64,000 nucleotides of DNA, from positions 124,001 through 188,000 of the forward strand of contig JAKJXP020000046.1 of the NCBI GenBank assembly GCA_022225965.2, given 5' to 3'. The notes under the pieces are model-generated. The model had not been told where the DNA came from and did no database searches. It was given only the letters and a program-made list of their open reading frames with translations. Made by a program: the position numbers and the translations under genes. Shown here piece by piece: positions 1 to 11,320 of the stretch. Within the stretch, counting starts at the first letter, position 1; each line of letters begins with the position of its first letter. The stretch is from Diatrype stigma. Taxonomy: Eukaryota > Ascomycota > Sordariomycetes > Xylariales > Diatrypaceae.

Positions 1-125
1 TCGACTTCCCAGATTGCGATCCGTTTTCTCGTTCTCACCAGCCGAGACGCATAAACACATAAACACATAAGCACACGCAGAGCTAGCCGTTCGCAGACTG
101 CCTTCCGACTCACTACGTAGCCACC

Positions 126-617
126 ATGGAGCCAGTCTCGACACCCCGCATTTCAGGCCGCATTATCGACGGTTTCGTCGGCCGCAACGTCATGATCGTG
201 GGCAAGGTTCTGCAGCTCCGCGGTGACTCGGCTATCATCGAGTCTGAGGGCCAGATCACGGCAATGCTCAATCGCGTGAGTAGAATCTGCTCTGCCTTAA
301 CGTGACCAAGAGCTATTCCCCAAGCTTTGGGTACACAATGCTATGAGCTGCCGCCAATATCTGACATCGGATATGATAGGACACCCACCTCGCCCCCGGC
401 AACGGAGCCCAGATCATCGGCAAGGTGAACCCAGATTTGTCCGTCAAAGTTCTATCGTCGTTAGATCTAGGCAACAACGTCGGTATGCCATACCCCTTAC
501 CTTCTGGCTTTCGATGGATGCTGAGCCGGACTGACCCTGATTATAGACTACCAAGGCTATCAGGCCGTCGTAGAAGTTACCCACCGGTATAAGGACCTGT
601 TCATATTCCAGGCCTGA
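126..617 (+). CDS. RFA3: Replication protein A subunit 3 (RPA14/Ssb3-like), 3 exons
   Basis: Exons 126..275, 380..482 and 547..617 join in frame to a 107-residue protein, the usual size for the small RPA subunit (about 100-120 aa). The translation starts MEPVSTPRISGRIIDGFVGR and continues as one OB fold (GKVLQL, SAIIESEGQITAMLN, GAQIIGKVNPDLSVKVL), ending YKDLFIFQA. RPA is the heterotrimeric single-stranded-DNA-binding complex of replication, repair and recombination; this subunit is known to support trimer assembly. The introns are GT-AG (GTGAGT and GTATGC donors) in phases 0 and 1. The start ATG sits in a good context (CCACCATGG). The terminator TGA at 615-617 is followed in the same frame by a long open stretch to 1685, described separately. 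Family assignment rests on fold pattern, length and intron-supported frame. Confidence 0.88.
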
Positions 618-818
618 CTGGGAGCAGGAAGACCTGGGGCCCCGGGACCATTGGTACGCCCCCAGCGGCGATCTTCGCAAGCAACGCAGACTCCCTTGCT
701 ATTACAACCACAGCTACAACCACCTCCATCCTCACTTCCACCTCTATCCCCACCTCCACCTGCTCTTTCGCAACCCCAGCCCCGAGGTCCTCCAAGCACG
801 GCGGCCTCAGTGAGTTCT

Positions 819-1685
819 ATGACATCCAAACAGCAACAGCAATCCTGGGGGTCATCGCTTCGGGCGACTAGCTCGCAGCTTCCTCCCCCTCAACGACGCT
901 TGAAACCCGAGAATACCGTACAGACAACGAAAGTACCCCAACTAACCCCTCAAAACAGCCAACTTTCTGATTCTAGTACCCAGACGATACCACACACACC
1001 GTGTTATATCGACCAAGGTACCCAGACAATCGAGGAGGAGGAAGAAGAAAAAAAAGAGAAAAACGAAGAAGTGGCACCGCCACCAGTAGCAGTAATGGAC
1101 GTCAGGAGTAGCAGCAACAAACCTCGATTAAAACAAGTCAAAAACACAGCCCCAGCACCCACGATAGGACCAGACACAAAGTCAAAATCAAAGTCAAAGT
1201 CAAAAGCAAAATTAAAGTCAAAGTTACGATCGAATTCAACTTCAGCGCCAGCTTCATCATCTACAGCACTTCTAGCTCCCCCGACATCAGCACCAGCACC
1301 AACATCAACGCCGTCACTTCCTGCTTCTTCACGACCCCGTCTAAAAGTACCTCCACCTCCACCTCCACCCCCACCCCAGATTCCACGGCGCGGGAGGTTG
1401 TTTCGCACACGTTCGGGTAACCTCGTGGATGCACAGGAGCTTAGACGCCGTAGGGAGGCCGCAGCAGCAGCCGAGCAGCGAAAGCAACAGGAACAGGAAC
1501 AGGAACGGCAGCAGCAAAAGCAGCAGCGCGAGCTGGAGACCGTCCTCCTCGACATGGTCTTAGAGGGCATCGGGCAGCTTTCCGTGGTGAACATGTGCAT
1601 GGACGACGCCGGACGGTGGAGGATCCAGATGCTTCCTACCGAGTTAGACAGTTACCAGCGCCATCAGCAGCAGATAGATCCGTGA
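819..1685 (+). CDS. Low-complexity hypothetical protein with TQT motifs
   Basis: The reading frame is open from 618 to 1685, and the first ATG is at 819, giving 288 residues. I do not recognise a family. In order it shows Q/S/P-rich sequence; two Thr-Gln-Thr motifs (978-986 and 1020-1028) before an E/K-rich acidic run; an S/K repeat (SKSKSKSK); an Ala/Ser/Pro linker; a run of nine prolines; a basic segment RRGRLFRTRSGNLVDAQELR; a Q/E-rich predicted coiled coil; and a more ordinary C-terminal end with ETVLLDMVLEGIGQLSVVNM and DDAGRWRIQMLPTEL. That end looks like true coding sequence. The frame is the same as the last exon of RFA3, separated only by its TGA, and a third TQT lies upstream of the ATG at 684-692. 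The start is therefore uncertain: separate gene, readthrough product or alternatively spliced extension. Confidence 0.5.
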   Translation: MTSKQQQQSWGSSLRATSSQLPPPQRRLKPENTVQTTKVPQLTPQNSQLSDSSTQTIPHTPCYIDQGTQTIEEEEEEKKEKNEEVAPPPVAVMDVRSSSNKPRLKQVKNTAPAPTIGPDTKSKSKSKSKAKLKSKLRSNSTSAPASSSTALLAPPTSAPAPTSTPSLPASSRPRLKVPPPPPPPPPQIPRRGRLFRTRSGNLVDAQELRRRREAAAAAEQRKQQEQEQERQQQKQQRELETVLLDMVLEGIGQLSVVNMCMDDAGRWRIQMLPTELDSYQRHQQQIDP

Positions 1686-2735
1686 CTAGGCACCTGACTA
1701 ATTAAAAAAATGGAACGGAAAATGAAGCCTAAACTTGGTTGGTACCTAGATGAGGGCCCCTCAACCAGTCTACATCCCCTGTGCTCCTGATGTACGAGAT
1801 TGACTCTCCTGCAATGTGGGCAGATAGCCAGGACAGCTGTGATGAACAATACGTTGCTAATGATCACCAATCTATTGATCTGATCCATCGCGAACCGTCG
1901 GTCATTTTGGAGCATCTCAAGTCCCTAATACGAAAGCTACCAAGTGAGTCAATATTGCTAGCCCGCCTAAGACACATGCATTCCCGCACATTGGAACAAG
2001 AGGCATACGCCTTCCGACTACTTAAGTCCACCCCTATTTCCACGTAATGACATGTTTTGAATCACGGGATAGTTATATAGGGGATGGTTTGGGTGCACAA
2101 CAAACAGTACGAAGCGAGTCATGCATAGCAAAGTGAACAGGGAGACAGGCGATCGTCATGAAATCCAGTATAGTAGTGGTTAAAGCGAGGTGTACTTCAT
2201 AGAATATACACTAGCCATTTCAGATAAGTATGCACAGTAAAATATTCCACAGCAATATCAACAACAACCAACCACCAACTGTGACTTCCTTCCAGTGGCG
2301 ACGTCCAGGCTGAACTAAACATAAATATCGACAAAACCCAAACGAGGCCTGCTTGCGATGCAACAACAACAGCAAAACAAACAACAAGCGCAAAATACCT
2401 CCAACGCCATGCCAGGCCATGTTCATGCCATGGCCACCTGTTCTATTTTTGTATTGGCATGCCTGCCACCCACACATACGCCTCGTATACACATCCGGGG
2501 GGTATGTCGTCCGTTCCGTAGCATAACATAACACATGATGACCCAAATCAGATCCCACGTCACTTCGATTAGGTGAAGGTGAAAAGAAACCGCGAGCCCT
2601 GATGATGATCATTAGGCATATCAAGGAACTTTGCAAGGGGCTATTGCACAGACCAGCTCCAAAGATGCTGTGCTATGCTAAGCCAAGTCCCCAGCCACAA
2701 CTCGAATTAGAGTAGGTATGCTCTGCTCTGCTCTC
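1686..2735. other. Intergenic, convergent gene ends
   Basis: This stretch lies between the low-complexity protein (+) and the Ams2-like gene (-), so it should hold both 3' untranslated regions. Small ORFs on both strands (for example 1781-2047 on + and 2220-2636 on -) have no recognisable motif, and I see no RNA gene or repeat. Confidence 0.6.
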
Positions 2736-5700
2736 TTATCTCCGAGCATCCCGAGCTGTCGCGTGAGTGGCGTGCGCTGCCACATTCGCAGCCCCGGCGT
2801 TGGTGGCGCTGGTGGCGTCGAGCTGGGCCCACAGATTCGCCTCAGCCTCCTCGTACGTCAGACTGCCGCCGAAGTGAACCAGGTGCTGGGACGAGTTGTT
2901 GCCGCCGCCTCCGCCTCCACTGCGTAGCATCGTTGGCGAGCTGGGCATCATGTTCTCGGTGTTTAGGAGAGAACCGAAGTCGAAGGGATGATTCTCGGGC
3001 AGGTCGAGGTGAAAGCCATCGTCGTGGGCATTGCCGTGGTGGAAACCATGATGATGGCTATTCATATGATGATTATGCCCGTGTCCACCACTACCGATGT
3101 GGCGGTTCGGGGTGGGCGGCGCAACGAATTCGTTAGCTTCGGACAACAACTGGTTGAGAGACTTGGTGAAGGGCGAGTCGAAGATATGCTCGTGGTCGTC
3201 GAGGAGATGATGAGAGCCTGCTACCGCCGCGTCCTGGTTAGTGCGTGGCGAGCGACGGCGGATCGCACTTGATGTCAAGGCGCCTGATACTACCGAGCGC
3301 GGTGTCTTTGAGGGTGTCTTGGATGGTGTACGCTCGAGCATCAGTGCCTGGCTTGGAGACGTGATGGACCTCGTAGAGCGTATCGACTTGCTCACACTTC
3401 TAGTTACGGGCCGGTGGCTAGGTGTGGGTCGGGTTGGGGTTTTGAAAGGGGCGCTATGAGCGGAAGACTTCGGGGGAGGTGTTGAGGGTCGGGCGGGGGG
3501 CGTGCCGAATAAGTCAGCGAAGTCGTCATTAACTGCGTCGTGACTCTGGATCGTGGTCCCACTGTTCTCCTTATCGGCCATATTCTCGCCTTCTTTGGCC
3601 TTGGTAAAATCCGGTGCGGTTTGCACGATGTTAACAGCTACTTCCCCCAGGACCTTCTGCTCGCCGTCCTTGCGTGGCGATGGAAACAACAGGCGGCGCG
3701 TTGGCCCCATTTCATCATTGACGGTGATGGGGCTCCCAGGGGTGCCGCTGCCTCTAGAGTGGGTGGAAGCTCTGGAATGGGTTGAACTAGGACCCTTCTG
3801 ATTCGCACGTGTTCGCTGGCGGCCTTTGCCTGAATCCGCTTCATAGACGCCGTCAAGTTGGGTGGTAAATGGATCTGGCAATGCCGTGTTTGGTGACAGA
3901 ATACCATCAGGAGGCCCCAGAGGATCTGTTGGTAGACCTGCATCCGACGTCAAATTCATCTGGTTATCACTCTTAGTGCGTGATTTCTTTGACCGGGATG
4001 CTCCGCTGCCATTTGCCCTCTTCTTCCTCACTTGGCTAAGGCGTTTCTCATCTTTCTCCCACTTGTCGGGTGGCCGATGTGCTTTCCATTTGGAAAACCA
4101 GATCCCACAGGCTAAGACGAGTCAGCAATGCCAAGTCACATATATGGACATAGGTCACACTTACGGTTGCAAAGAAGCACCTCGGTCCAGGCGGCCTTGT
4201 CATCGCGGGGACCGAGAGCTTTCTTGACCATCTCATATAGAGTAGACTTGCCACCCGCATCTCTCTCTAAGATATTGATCGCGGTCACATGGCCAGCCTT
4301 CTCAGAGTATTCGTGGTACTCTGGGACGCCCCTGTGCTGTTGCTTCCAAATCTTCCGCCATGTGGGTGTCTGGAGCGCTGCACAGTTGCGACAATATGTC
4401 GGCATTTCACCCTGTGCTATAGCTTCCTCTAGTTTCTGCTTGATAGCTTGCCTCTTTATGAAATTCTTGTTTGCCTTGACCTCTGGAGGGTCAAAAGCGT
4501 CCGTTTCAGAGTTTAGTGGCTCCGACATTGGGAACGGTAAGGTTAACTGGGGCAATACAGGATCGCTTGCTGGTATCGAGGGGAGTTCTGGTTCTGCAGA
4601 CGTTTCCTGATGTGCCATGCGCGAAGGATGGTGCATCATTGATTGATTAGACCCACTAGTAGATGGCAAATCGGGTTCTTTGGGCATTTGAGATGGTTCC
4701 TCGGCGGACTGTGAAATTGAGTTGCCAGTAAGCCCTAGTGATTCCAGGTATTGTTGATCTTGCCCATCCTCGAAGCTGTTCAAGGCCTTCTCTATATCTG
4801 CAAACCGCTGGTGAAGGACCTCTTCCTCCGGTGACATAACCTGGGCCTCCTGCGGCGGGGAAGTCTGAGAAATCATCTCTTGTGGTGACGTGGTCTTGGC
4901 GATGGACTCGTTACCATCTTTGCAGGCTTCTACTTCTGCAGGTATGCGGTTAGCCACATCTTCTACAGGAGGCGTAGTCCTGTGAGCCATTGCTGTTGAT
5001 TGATGTACATTGTTGTTCGGTCGTTCTGCAGGTAGCTCTGCGGGTGGTTCTACGGCTAGCTCTGCGGGTGGCTCTGCGGGTGCTTGTATGGAGGGCTCCG
5101 GATTGCTTGTTTCCGTCATCGTTCTCTGCAAGTGTGGATAATACGAAGGCTCCGAAGCAGTCGATAGGGTAGGTGTTAAAGGTCCTCTTCGGGGGGGAGG
5201 ATTGTATATAGATGTTTTAGGCAACAGCTCAGGGGGCCCAGGTGTTATCTCTTGGATAACAAGTCCTTTCTGAGGAGGTGGCTTCGCTGTATCTTTCTTT
5301 GCGCGACTTCTGCGAGGCTTGGGCTTCGGCTTTGCCACTATAGGGGCCGGAGGTGCGACTTCTTTAGGAGTCTTACCAGTATCGTCATCGTCAATCCTGC
5401 TATCGAAACCGCCACTCATGAATCCTGAGTCTGGCTGTGTTGGGGGCATGCGCATGGGGGGGAGGACAGGGCTTGATGGCATGGGACTCGACCGGGCACT
5501 ATATAGAGCTGACCTTGGAACGGGAGGTGATGATCCGATGTCGGCTGGGCTTGCTTCATCGCTGTATATATTTGATGGCGAAGGTCCGATAGAATCTACC
5601 GGAGAACGAGCCTCGAGACCTTGAGACATGGACCGGTTGAGATCTGGATAGGACGAATTGAAAGAGCTATCAGGACCCTGGCCTGATAGGGACTCGCGAC

Positions 5701-7013
5701 TAAGGCCACTAGGGGCCGTTCTGGCTGGAGGAAAATTCGGTTGATGAGATTCGGGAACCGGCGTAGGAGCCCGTGGGATATCTTGTAGGTGATTCCCACC
5801 CGGGCCATCTCCTCCGACGCTTACAGGACGAAAGCTTCGAATCGACTGAGCATTGCTTGCGGCCACTCGAAGGGAGTCAGGTTCAGATCCGAAATGGGCA
5901 GAATTACTTCGCCCGACCTGTGTGACTTTGGCCCTCTTCTTGCGTGCTGGTCCGTCATCGGCATCTGTACCTTCTTCCAAGCCGGAGGTGCTGCCATCAG
6001 GTTGTCGAGGCTTCTTGGCTGGGCGTCCTCGCGGCTTCCCTGTAGGGCGCTTTGACGCCCTGGAGTTCGGTCTGGACTGGGCGTTTGCTGGCTTGGGTAC
6101 AGCTGCTGCGTTCGTAGGTTCTTCTACTGGGTGAGGCGCTATAGCGACAGGCACAGGTCGAGGTGCTAGTTGTGGTGCAGCAGACAAATGCCTCTCGCCA
6201 GCTGTTGGTTCGGCGGATGCTGGACGACTGCTAGGCTGATTCGAGAACGGGTGGCCATTTGGCCCTGGGAAATCGTTTCTGACTTCGTATTGCGAGTTGA
6301 ATGATCGGGCTGGACCCAAAGCGGGAGAAGAGACCCTGGACACATTTGCCGAGCGGCCTATATTCGGATTCGACTGAATGAACGAGTTCCACTCATTGTT
6401 CTCTGGCACGTTCGGCATGGACTGATTTGAAGCAGGCAGATGCTCAAAGTGTTGCGTTGGGGTAGTTGCCTGGGTGCTGCGGGCAACCCTAGATACTGGG
6501 GTCAACTTAAGTCTGACTTCGAGGGTCTCTTTATTGCCGTTCCCAAAGATGGCAAGCATGTTCCGGGTGACACGCCCCGTAACTAGCTTCCGTTGGCCGG
6601 CCTGGTCGGCACCTTGAAAGAGTCCCGCGGACAGCATGCCCTGACCGACTAAAGGGGTGTCGGGTTCCGAGTAATCATACGCATAGACGGTGTAGTCCTT
6701 GTCGTTTTCACTAGCGAGCTCGGGGCTGCAGTCTGCGATTGCCTGCAGGCATGTTCTAAGATCGACGACACCGATTGAGTTCCTCTCGTCCAATGGAATC
6801 GTTTGTACTTGAAGAATATGCGGCCACCGGGCGAGACATCGGTCCTGGCTATTCTGATCGAACGTATAATTTACTTTCACTGTAAACTTAGTTAGCCGTA
6901 AAATCCATTTGAAGATACCGACATTCCTCCATACATCCCATGGGCTTCCATTGAACCCCGTATTCTTCATTCGTATTGGGGGTAGCCCCCCACGGAGCAT
7001 TATTAGCAGACAT
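2736..7013 (-). CDS. Ams2/Spt21-like GATA-type transcription factor, 3 exons
   Basis: Complement of join(2736..4111, 4165..6879, 6935..7013) gives 1,389 residues. Exon 1 (26 aa, MSANNAPWGATPNTNEEYG...) joins in phase 1 to LKVNYTFDQ. Residues about 27-140 form the conserved N-terminal domain of the Ams2/Spt21 family (RCLARWPHILQVQTIPLD, VDLRTCLQAIADCSPEL, YTVYAYDYSEPDTPLVGQGMLS). A long disordered P/S-rich middle carries AT-hook-like PRGRPAKK. A GATA-type finger begins YCRNC (C856/C859) and ends LLCNPCGIWFSKWK (C930/C933) across the second intron. The C-terminal third is basic, then His-, Gly- and Asn-rich, with a possible conserved end SLTYEEAEANLWAQL. Fission yeast Ams2 activates histone genes in S phase and budding yeast Spt21 is also required for histone gene expression; a similar nuclear role is inferred. 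The finger has about 70 residues between its cysteine pairs instead of the usual 17-20. Confidence 0.85.
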
Positions 7014-8700
7014 GATGGCTGAGGGACGAGAGCACCGACAAGACGATGGGAGGCTCGGTCTTGCCGGTGAAACTGTTGAAGGTGAAGGTTTCCGTAGTAG
7101 ATGTTTTACGAATGAATGATGATTCTCTGTTCTGCAGATGGGTTGGTTAAAAAGATTGAATGTGAATGTCGGTAGACATGATCGGGGGTCGAGATACGCG
7201 TGGTGTTTGTTCTGCGAAGGTCGGTCACGGGGATTGTGCGTGGGCGTTGTGTTGGAGATAAGCCGAAAAGAAGCGGCTTTGGAGATGGGGTTAACGTTAT
7301 TTCAATTATTGAGAATGAGAACGCTGCCGGTCTGAAGGGCAATTGGTCACGTAGAAAGAATGGCCCCTAAAAGATGTATGAAGTTGGTTGAGTTGCTCTC
7401 TCGCTCTCTTGCATCTGAAGGTGTGGATAGGACCTAAAGGTGGAAGTGGATTGGCGTGGTTGCCAGAGGTACAAGCTCAGACAGAAAAGTTAATTAGCGG
7501 ATCGAAGTACCACGCGCCAAAACGCGTTGAGCGTGCAGGTCGTGGTGGTGAATTTCGCGCTAAGTCGCGTTGCAGTAATTGAGCACCCCAGGAAGCGTTC
7601 ACGCACTGCACTGCAACTCCCGAATGCCCGCCCGCAGTTGACGTAGCTGGTTACTGGTAAGCCAGCGAGTGGTTGGTTGGGCCAGTTGGGCTGATCAATG
7701 ATGGATGGCCTTGATTGGAGCAGATGTGAGACCCGGGTCTAGCCCGTTATGGACAAGTCTGTACAGCTGCTAGCTCCACCTAGTTCCTATAGTGGGGCCG
7801 TGAAGCTTGGACCAATTCCCGGATGTTTGGAGGTAATCCCTATCAATTCAACCCTTGCGACGGACCCGGGCCCCTCCAACTCAAGGCAGAAGTCAGCAGA
7901 GAGAATCGGTCTTTTACCACACCGCAGATGAATGGTAAACCTGTAGGATTTCTGTCGGGTTTCCTCTGGTGAGGGGAAGCCGAAGACCTATTTATACTCC
8001 CCGGGAGCCCGATAACTAGCACCCCACAATTCTGTATAGAACAGATAGATGACTCAGACCCAGACTGTTAGACCCCTCCCTCCTTTTCTCCCCCCTGAAT
8101 TTCATCCAGCTTGCAAGTTGTTTCTACCTTAGGTGCGCAATTTTAGCTATTGGCAGCCAACAACATGCGACCGTACAAATGGCTATTGATCAACACTTCC
8201 AACCACTAGACTTGCTGACTACGCCTATGCAGCCAAGTTACCCATCCTAAGTCGAAGTATATCATTTATACCATTCCTATGTTATTGAAGGTTTCCCTCA
8301 TTTCAATAGCAATCCCTTCATCAAATGGAATTCGGATGAAGTGCCAATATTCTTATTACTAGGGACTACCCCCTGGCCACCCTTGCGATGCTGGATAAAC
8401 AGAGTCCCAAGCACGCGATGCTTTGTGCCGATAATGTCACTTTAGTGTTTCTGAAGTAATTGCGTGAACTTCCAGTAGAGTACCACGGAAGAGAATATGC
8501 AAAACATGTGCAATTCTTTGTTAATATACCAATAGTTCTAGACATTACCCAACACCATCCACAGGTATTCTTGAGTGCACGTTGCCCGTCCATAGATAAA
8601 GTAGCCAGCCTTTTCGGATACCATCAACACCATCGCATCGCATCGCATCGCGCGGCATCGCACGGCATCAAGACCGCCGCCCGCCCACCGTCTCGTTGGC
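7014..8700. other. Intergenic, upstream of Ams2-like gene
   Basis: About 1.7 kb between the Ams2-like start and the alpha-galactosidase stop, so it should contain the Ams2-like promoter and the 3' region of the galactosidase gene. Only short ORFs without recognisable motifs occur. A GCATC pentamer repeat lies near the galactosidase end. Confidence 0.6.
8631..8669. repeat. GCATC pentamer microsatellite
   Basis: The first four to five GCATC units are perfect, then units interrupted by CGCG and CACG follow. The repeat lies about 30 bp past the alpha-galactosidase stop, within its likely 3' untranslated region. Confidence 0.8.
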
Positions 8701-10696
8701 TTATGCAAGAATCTCAAACCCCACCAGATCCGGCGCATTGGCATCCCCAAACGCCGCAAACACGACCTCGTTCCCGTCCCCGCCCTCGACGAACCCGTCG
8801 ACCTCGACGAGCAGCCTGTCGGACTCGCGCCAGTCGCCCCCGGAGATGGGGAAGGCCCAGCGCCGGGGCGCGCCGCCGTTGACCGCCACCGTCAGGTTCC
8901 GCGTGCTCGAGCCCCAGCCCCACGCCGTCTGCAGCGCCACGTCGTAGTTGACGAAGTCGACCCCGAGCAGCAGCAGCCCCGGCTCCTTCTTCTCCAGCGC
9001 TCCCGCGGGCACGGCCACGGACCGGAACGTCACGCTCGCCCCGCTCGCCGGCGCGATGTCGACGATCTTGCTCCCCGCCGGCAGGCACTCGCCGGCCGCG
9101 AGGTCGCAGGACTCGACCGCGGCGCCGCCGGCGAGCGTGGCGTCCGTCGCGGCCGCGTAGTAGCGGCCAGCAGCGGGGACAGGGGAGGCGGCGACGATGT
9201 CCGACAGCACGAGGAGCTTCATCTCGTGGCCCCTGAGGTCGAAGGTCTGGACGCCGGCGAGCACGCCGAGGTCCTGCGCCGCCCAGACGTCGCGGGCGTG
9301 AGCCTGCGCCTCCGAGACGTTCAGGGCGGCGGCCAGGTCGACCTGCACGGTCTGCGACTCGTTGCGCCAGTTGGCGAGGCCGAGCACGCGGCGGGACCCG
9401 GACAGCTCACCGACCCAGAGGTCCCACTCCTCCTCGGTGTAGCGGCGCACGAGGCGCGCCTGCTTGCCGAGCGGGTCCTGGTTGATGGCGATGACCTCCG
9501 CGTTCCGGAGGGTGTCGAGCGACGTGGGGGAGACCGGGTGGTCGGTCGGCACCCCAATCATCAGCGGCGTCTTGTTGATCGCCCACATGCTGAAGTGGAA
9601 CCGCTCTTCCTCGGCCGAGAGCGCGTTTAACCCGACACTGGAAAGAAGGAGAATTAGTTAAAAAAGTAATCAGTCAGTTTACACTCACACCGTGCCGTGC
9701 TGTGTTAAGGGATCTGATCCATGGAGAAACTGGACTAAGTGTTTACTGCGTTGGGGGGCTTTTAACTTGAGGAGAAAAACTCGCATCAACATGTCCATGT
9801 CCGGATAGGCCCCGACGGTGGTGTGCCGCCAGAAGGGCACGGCCTGGTTCGTGATGCGCCAGATGCTCCGCCACGAGTTGTAGATGTCGTTGCTGATCCG
9901 GTACGTGTTGCCGATCGGGCTGGCCCACTCGCCGAGGTCGTATCCCACGCCCCACTGGCAGATGTAGTACGCGATGTCGCGATCGAGGCCGTCCAGGACG
10001 GAGGCCATCTTCTGGTGACGCTCGGGCGAGATGGATGCCGCACCCGTGTAGTCCGCCTGTATGTTCGGGTCGACCCAGCAATTGTCGTACCTTGCAGTGG
10101 CGCTTTCGGTCAGCTTCTTTATTGTCCTCTCCTCTCCTTCGTTCTTTTCACGCTTTTCTCAGAGCAATAGTAGGCCATGGGACAGAGGAGGGTACAAAAA
10201 GGGGCGATGAAAGAAACAGCAACACCCACTTCAAAGTATCGCCACCCCACTCAGCGAACGACTGCGCATCAATCTCCTCGTAGCCCAACGAGGCCGGCAA
10301 GTCCGTCGAACCGCACTGGTAGTAGCCGGCGCCCGAGTACAGGCCGTACTTAAGGCCGAGGCCGTGGAGGAAGTCGCCGAGCTCGCGGCCGCCGCCGGAG
10401 GGGAAGAGGGTGGCGTTCCAGACCAGCCTTCCGTCCTCGTCCCGGTCCCGGCCCATCCACCCGCAGTCCGTCGTCACGGTGTCGTAGCCCAGGTCCGCGA
10501 GGCCCAGGTCGACGAGGCCCTGGGCGCTGGACTTGATGATCGCCTCGCTCGGGTTGCACCCGTAGTAGTTGTAGCTGTTCCATCCCATCGGCGGCGTCGG
10601 CTCTTTGTAGAGCATGGCCTCGACTACAGCTGCAGCGCCCAGCAGCAGCAGCAGCAAAGCCGCCAATGGCGCCAGGCCTGTAGTATGCAGAGCCAT
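8701..10696 (-). CDS. Secreted alpha-galactosidase, GH27, 3 exons with a GC-AG intron
   Basis: Complement of join(8701..9637, 9785..10090, 10230..10696) gives 569 residues. The chosen ATG at 10696 begins a signal peptide (MALHTTGLAPLAALLLLLLG, cleavage likely near VEA); an in-frame ATG at 10729 would add 11 basic residues. GH27 marks follow: PPMGWNSYNYYGC, TTDCGWMGRD, YGLYSGAGYYQCG, the nucleophile Asp in KYDNC (D158, codon 156 rebuilt across intron 1), ICQWG, the acid/base Asp in YRISND (D224), PDMDML and FHFSMWAINKTPLMIG. The protein is longer than a minimal GH27 enzyme; the last 150-200 residues (ATDATLAGGAAVESCD, LTVAVNGGAPRRWAFPISGG) look like a CBM35-type carbohydrate-binding module. 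It should remove terminal alpha-1,6-galactose from galactomannans or raffinose-type sugars outside the cell. Intron 2 keeps the frame only with a GCGAGT donor. Confidence 0.9.
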
Positions 10697-11320
10697 CACG
10701 ATCCGGTGTTGTCGCCGAAGCCTAAGCATTCGCGGGGATCATCACGGGGCATCATATGTCCAGCTACCTTTCCCTTCCAGTGCGAAACCTATCTTTATAT
10801 AGGTAGTTAGCAGAAAATCTGCCAAGGATAGGGGCCCCTCACTAGCAGACTTCCCTTCCATGGCATTGACCTTGTTATTGCCGCCTCGGTGTATGAAATT
10901 CCCCATTGCTGGTTTCCAAGACGGGGGCAATACCCCAATGCTCCAGAGCCGGCCGTTTGCGGGGAACCTGGCGCTTGATACGAAATACCCCACACACGCG
11001 GGAGTCTCTCCAAGTACGGAATTAAGAGGTCCTATGGGGGCTGGGATTGAAGCGCGGTTAGGTTCTTGGAACGAAAAGTCAGTGATGCTTCTTTCGGAGG
11101 GAAGTCCGGCAGAAATCGCATGTGAGAATAGTCCCCCTGTGGCCCTGTGGGTCTTCGACATGGTAGAGGGAACTGTGGTAGGTAATAGCACCGTTGGCAG
11201 GCTATTTCGTGTTCATTCCTTGTGGCTGCTCGCTTGGCTGACCCTCGGACATTGTGATGGTATATTATTTACATCTAGTCAACATGGACCAGGCCTAATT
11301 TACAAGGAGACTTGAGCATG
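10697..11320. other. Intergenic, alpha-galactosidase promoter region
   Basis: About 620 bp between the galactosidase start and the stop of the next minus-strand gene. It holds the TATA element noted separately. Overlapping ORFs on both strands (about 10742-11315) lack motifs and I treat them as chance. Confidence 0.55.
10794..10801 (-). promoter_or_regulatory. TATA box upstream of alpha-galactosidase
   Basis: TATATAAA on the minus strand lies about 100 bp before the chosen ATG at 10696, a normal place for a fungal core promoter. Its presence fits an inducible gene such as a secreted glycoside hydrolase; transcription itself is not shown by the sequence. Confidence 0.45.

Noticed and set aside
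1004..1600. 198-codon minus-strand ORF opposite the low-complexity protein
   Set aside because: It is the mirror of repetitive codons (poly-Gly, poly-Ser, Asp-Phe repeats) with no motif; the plus strand has the natural-looking C-terminal segment.
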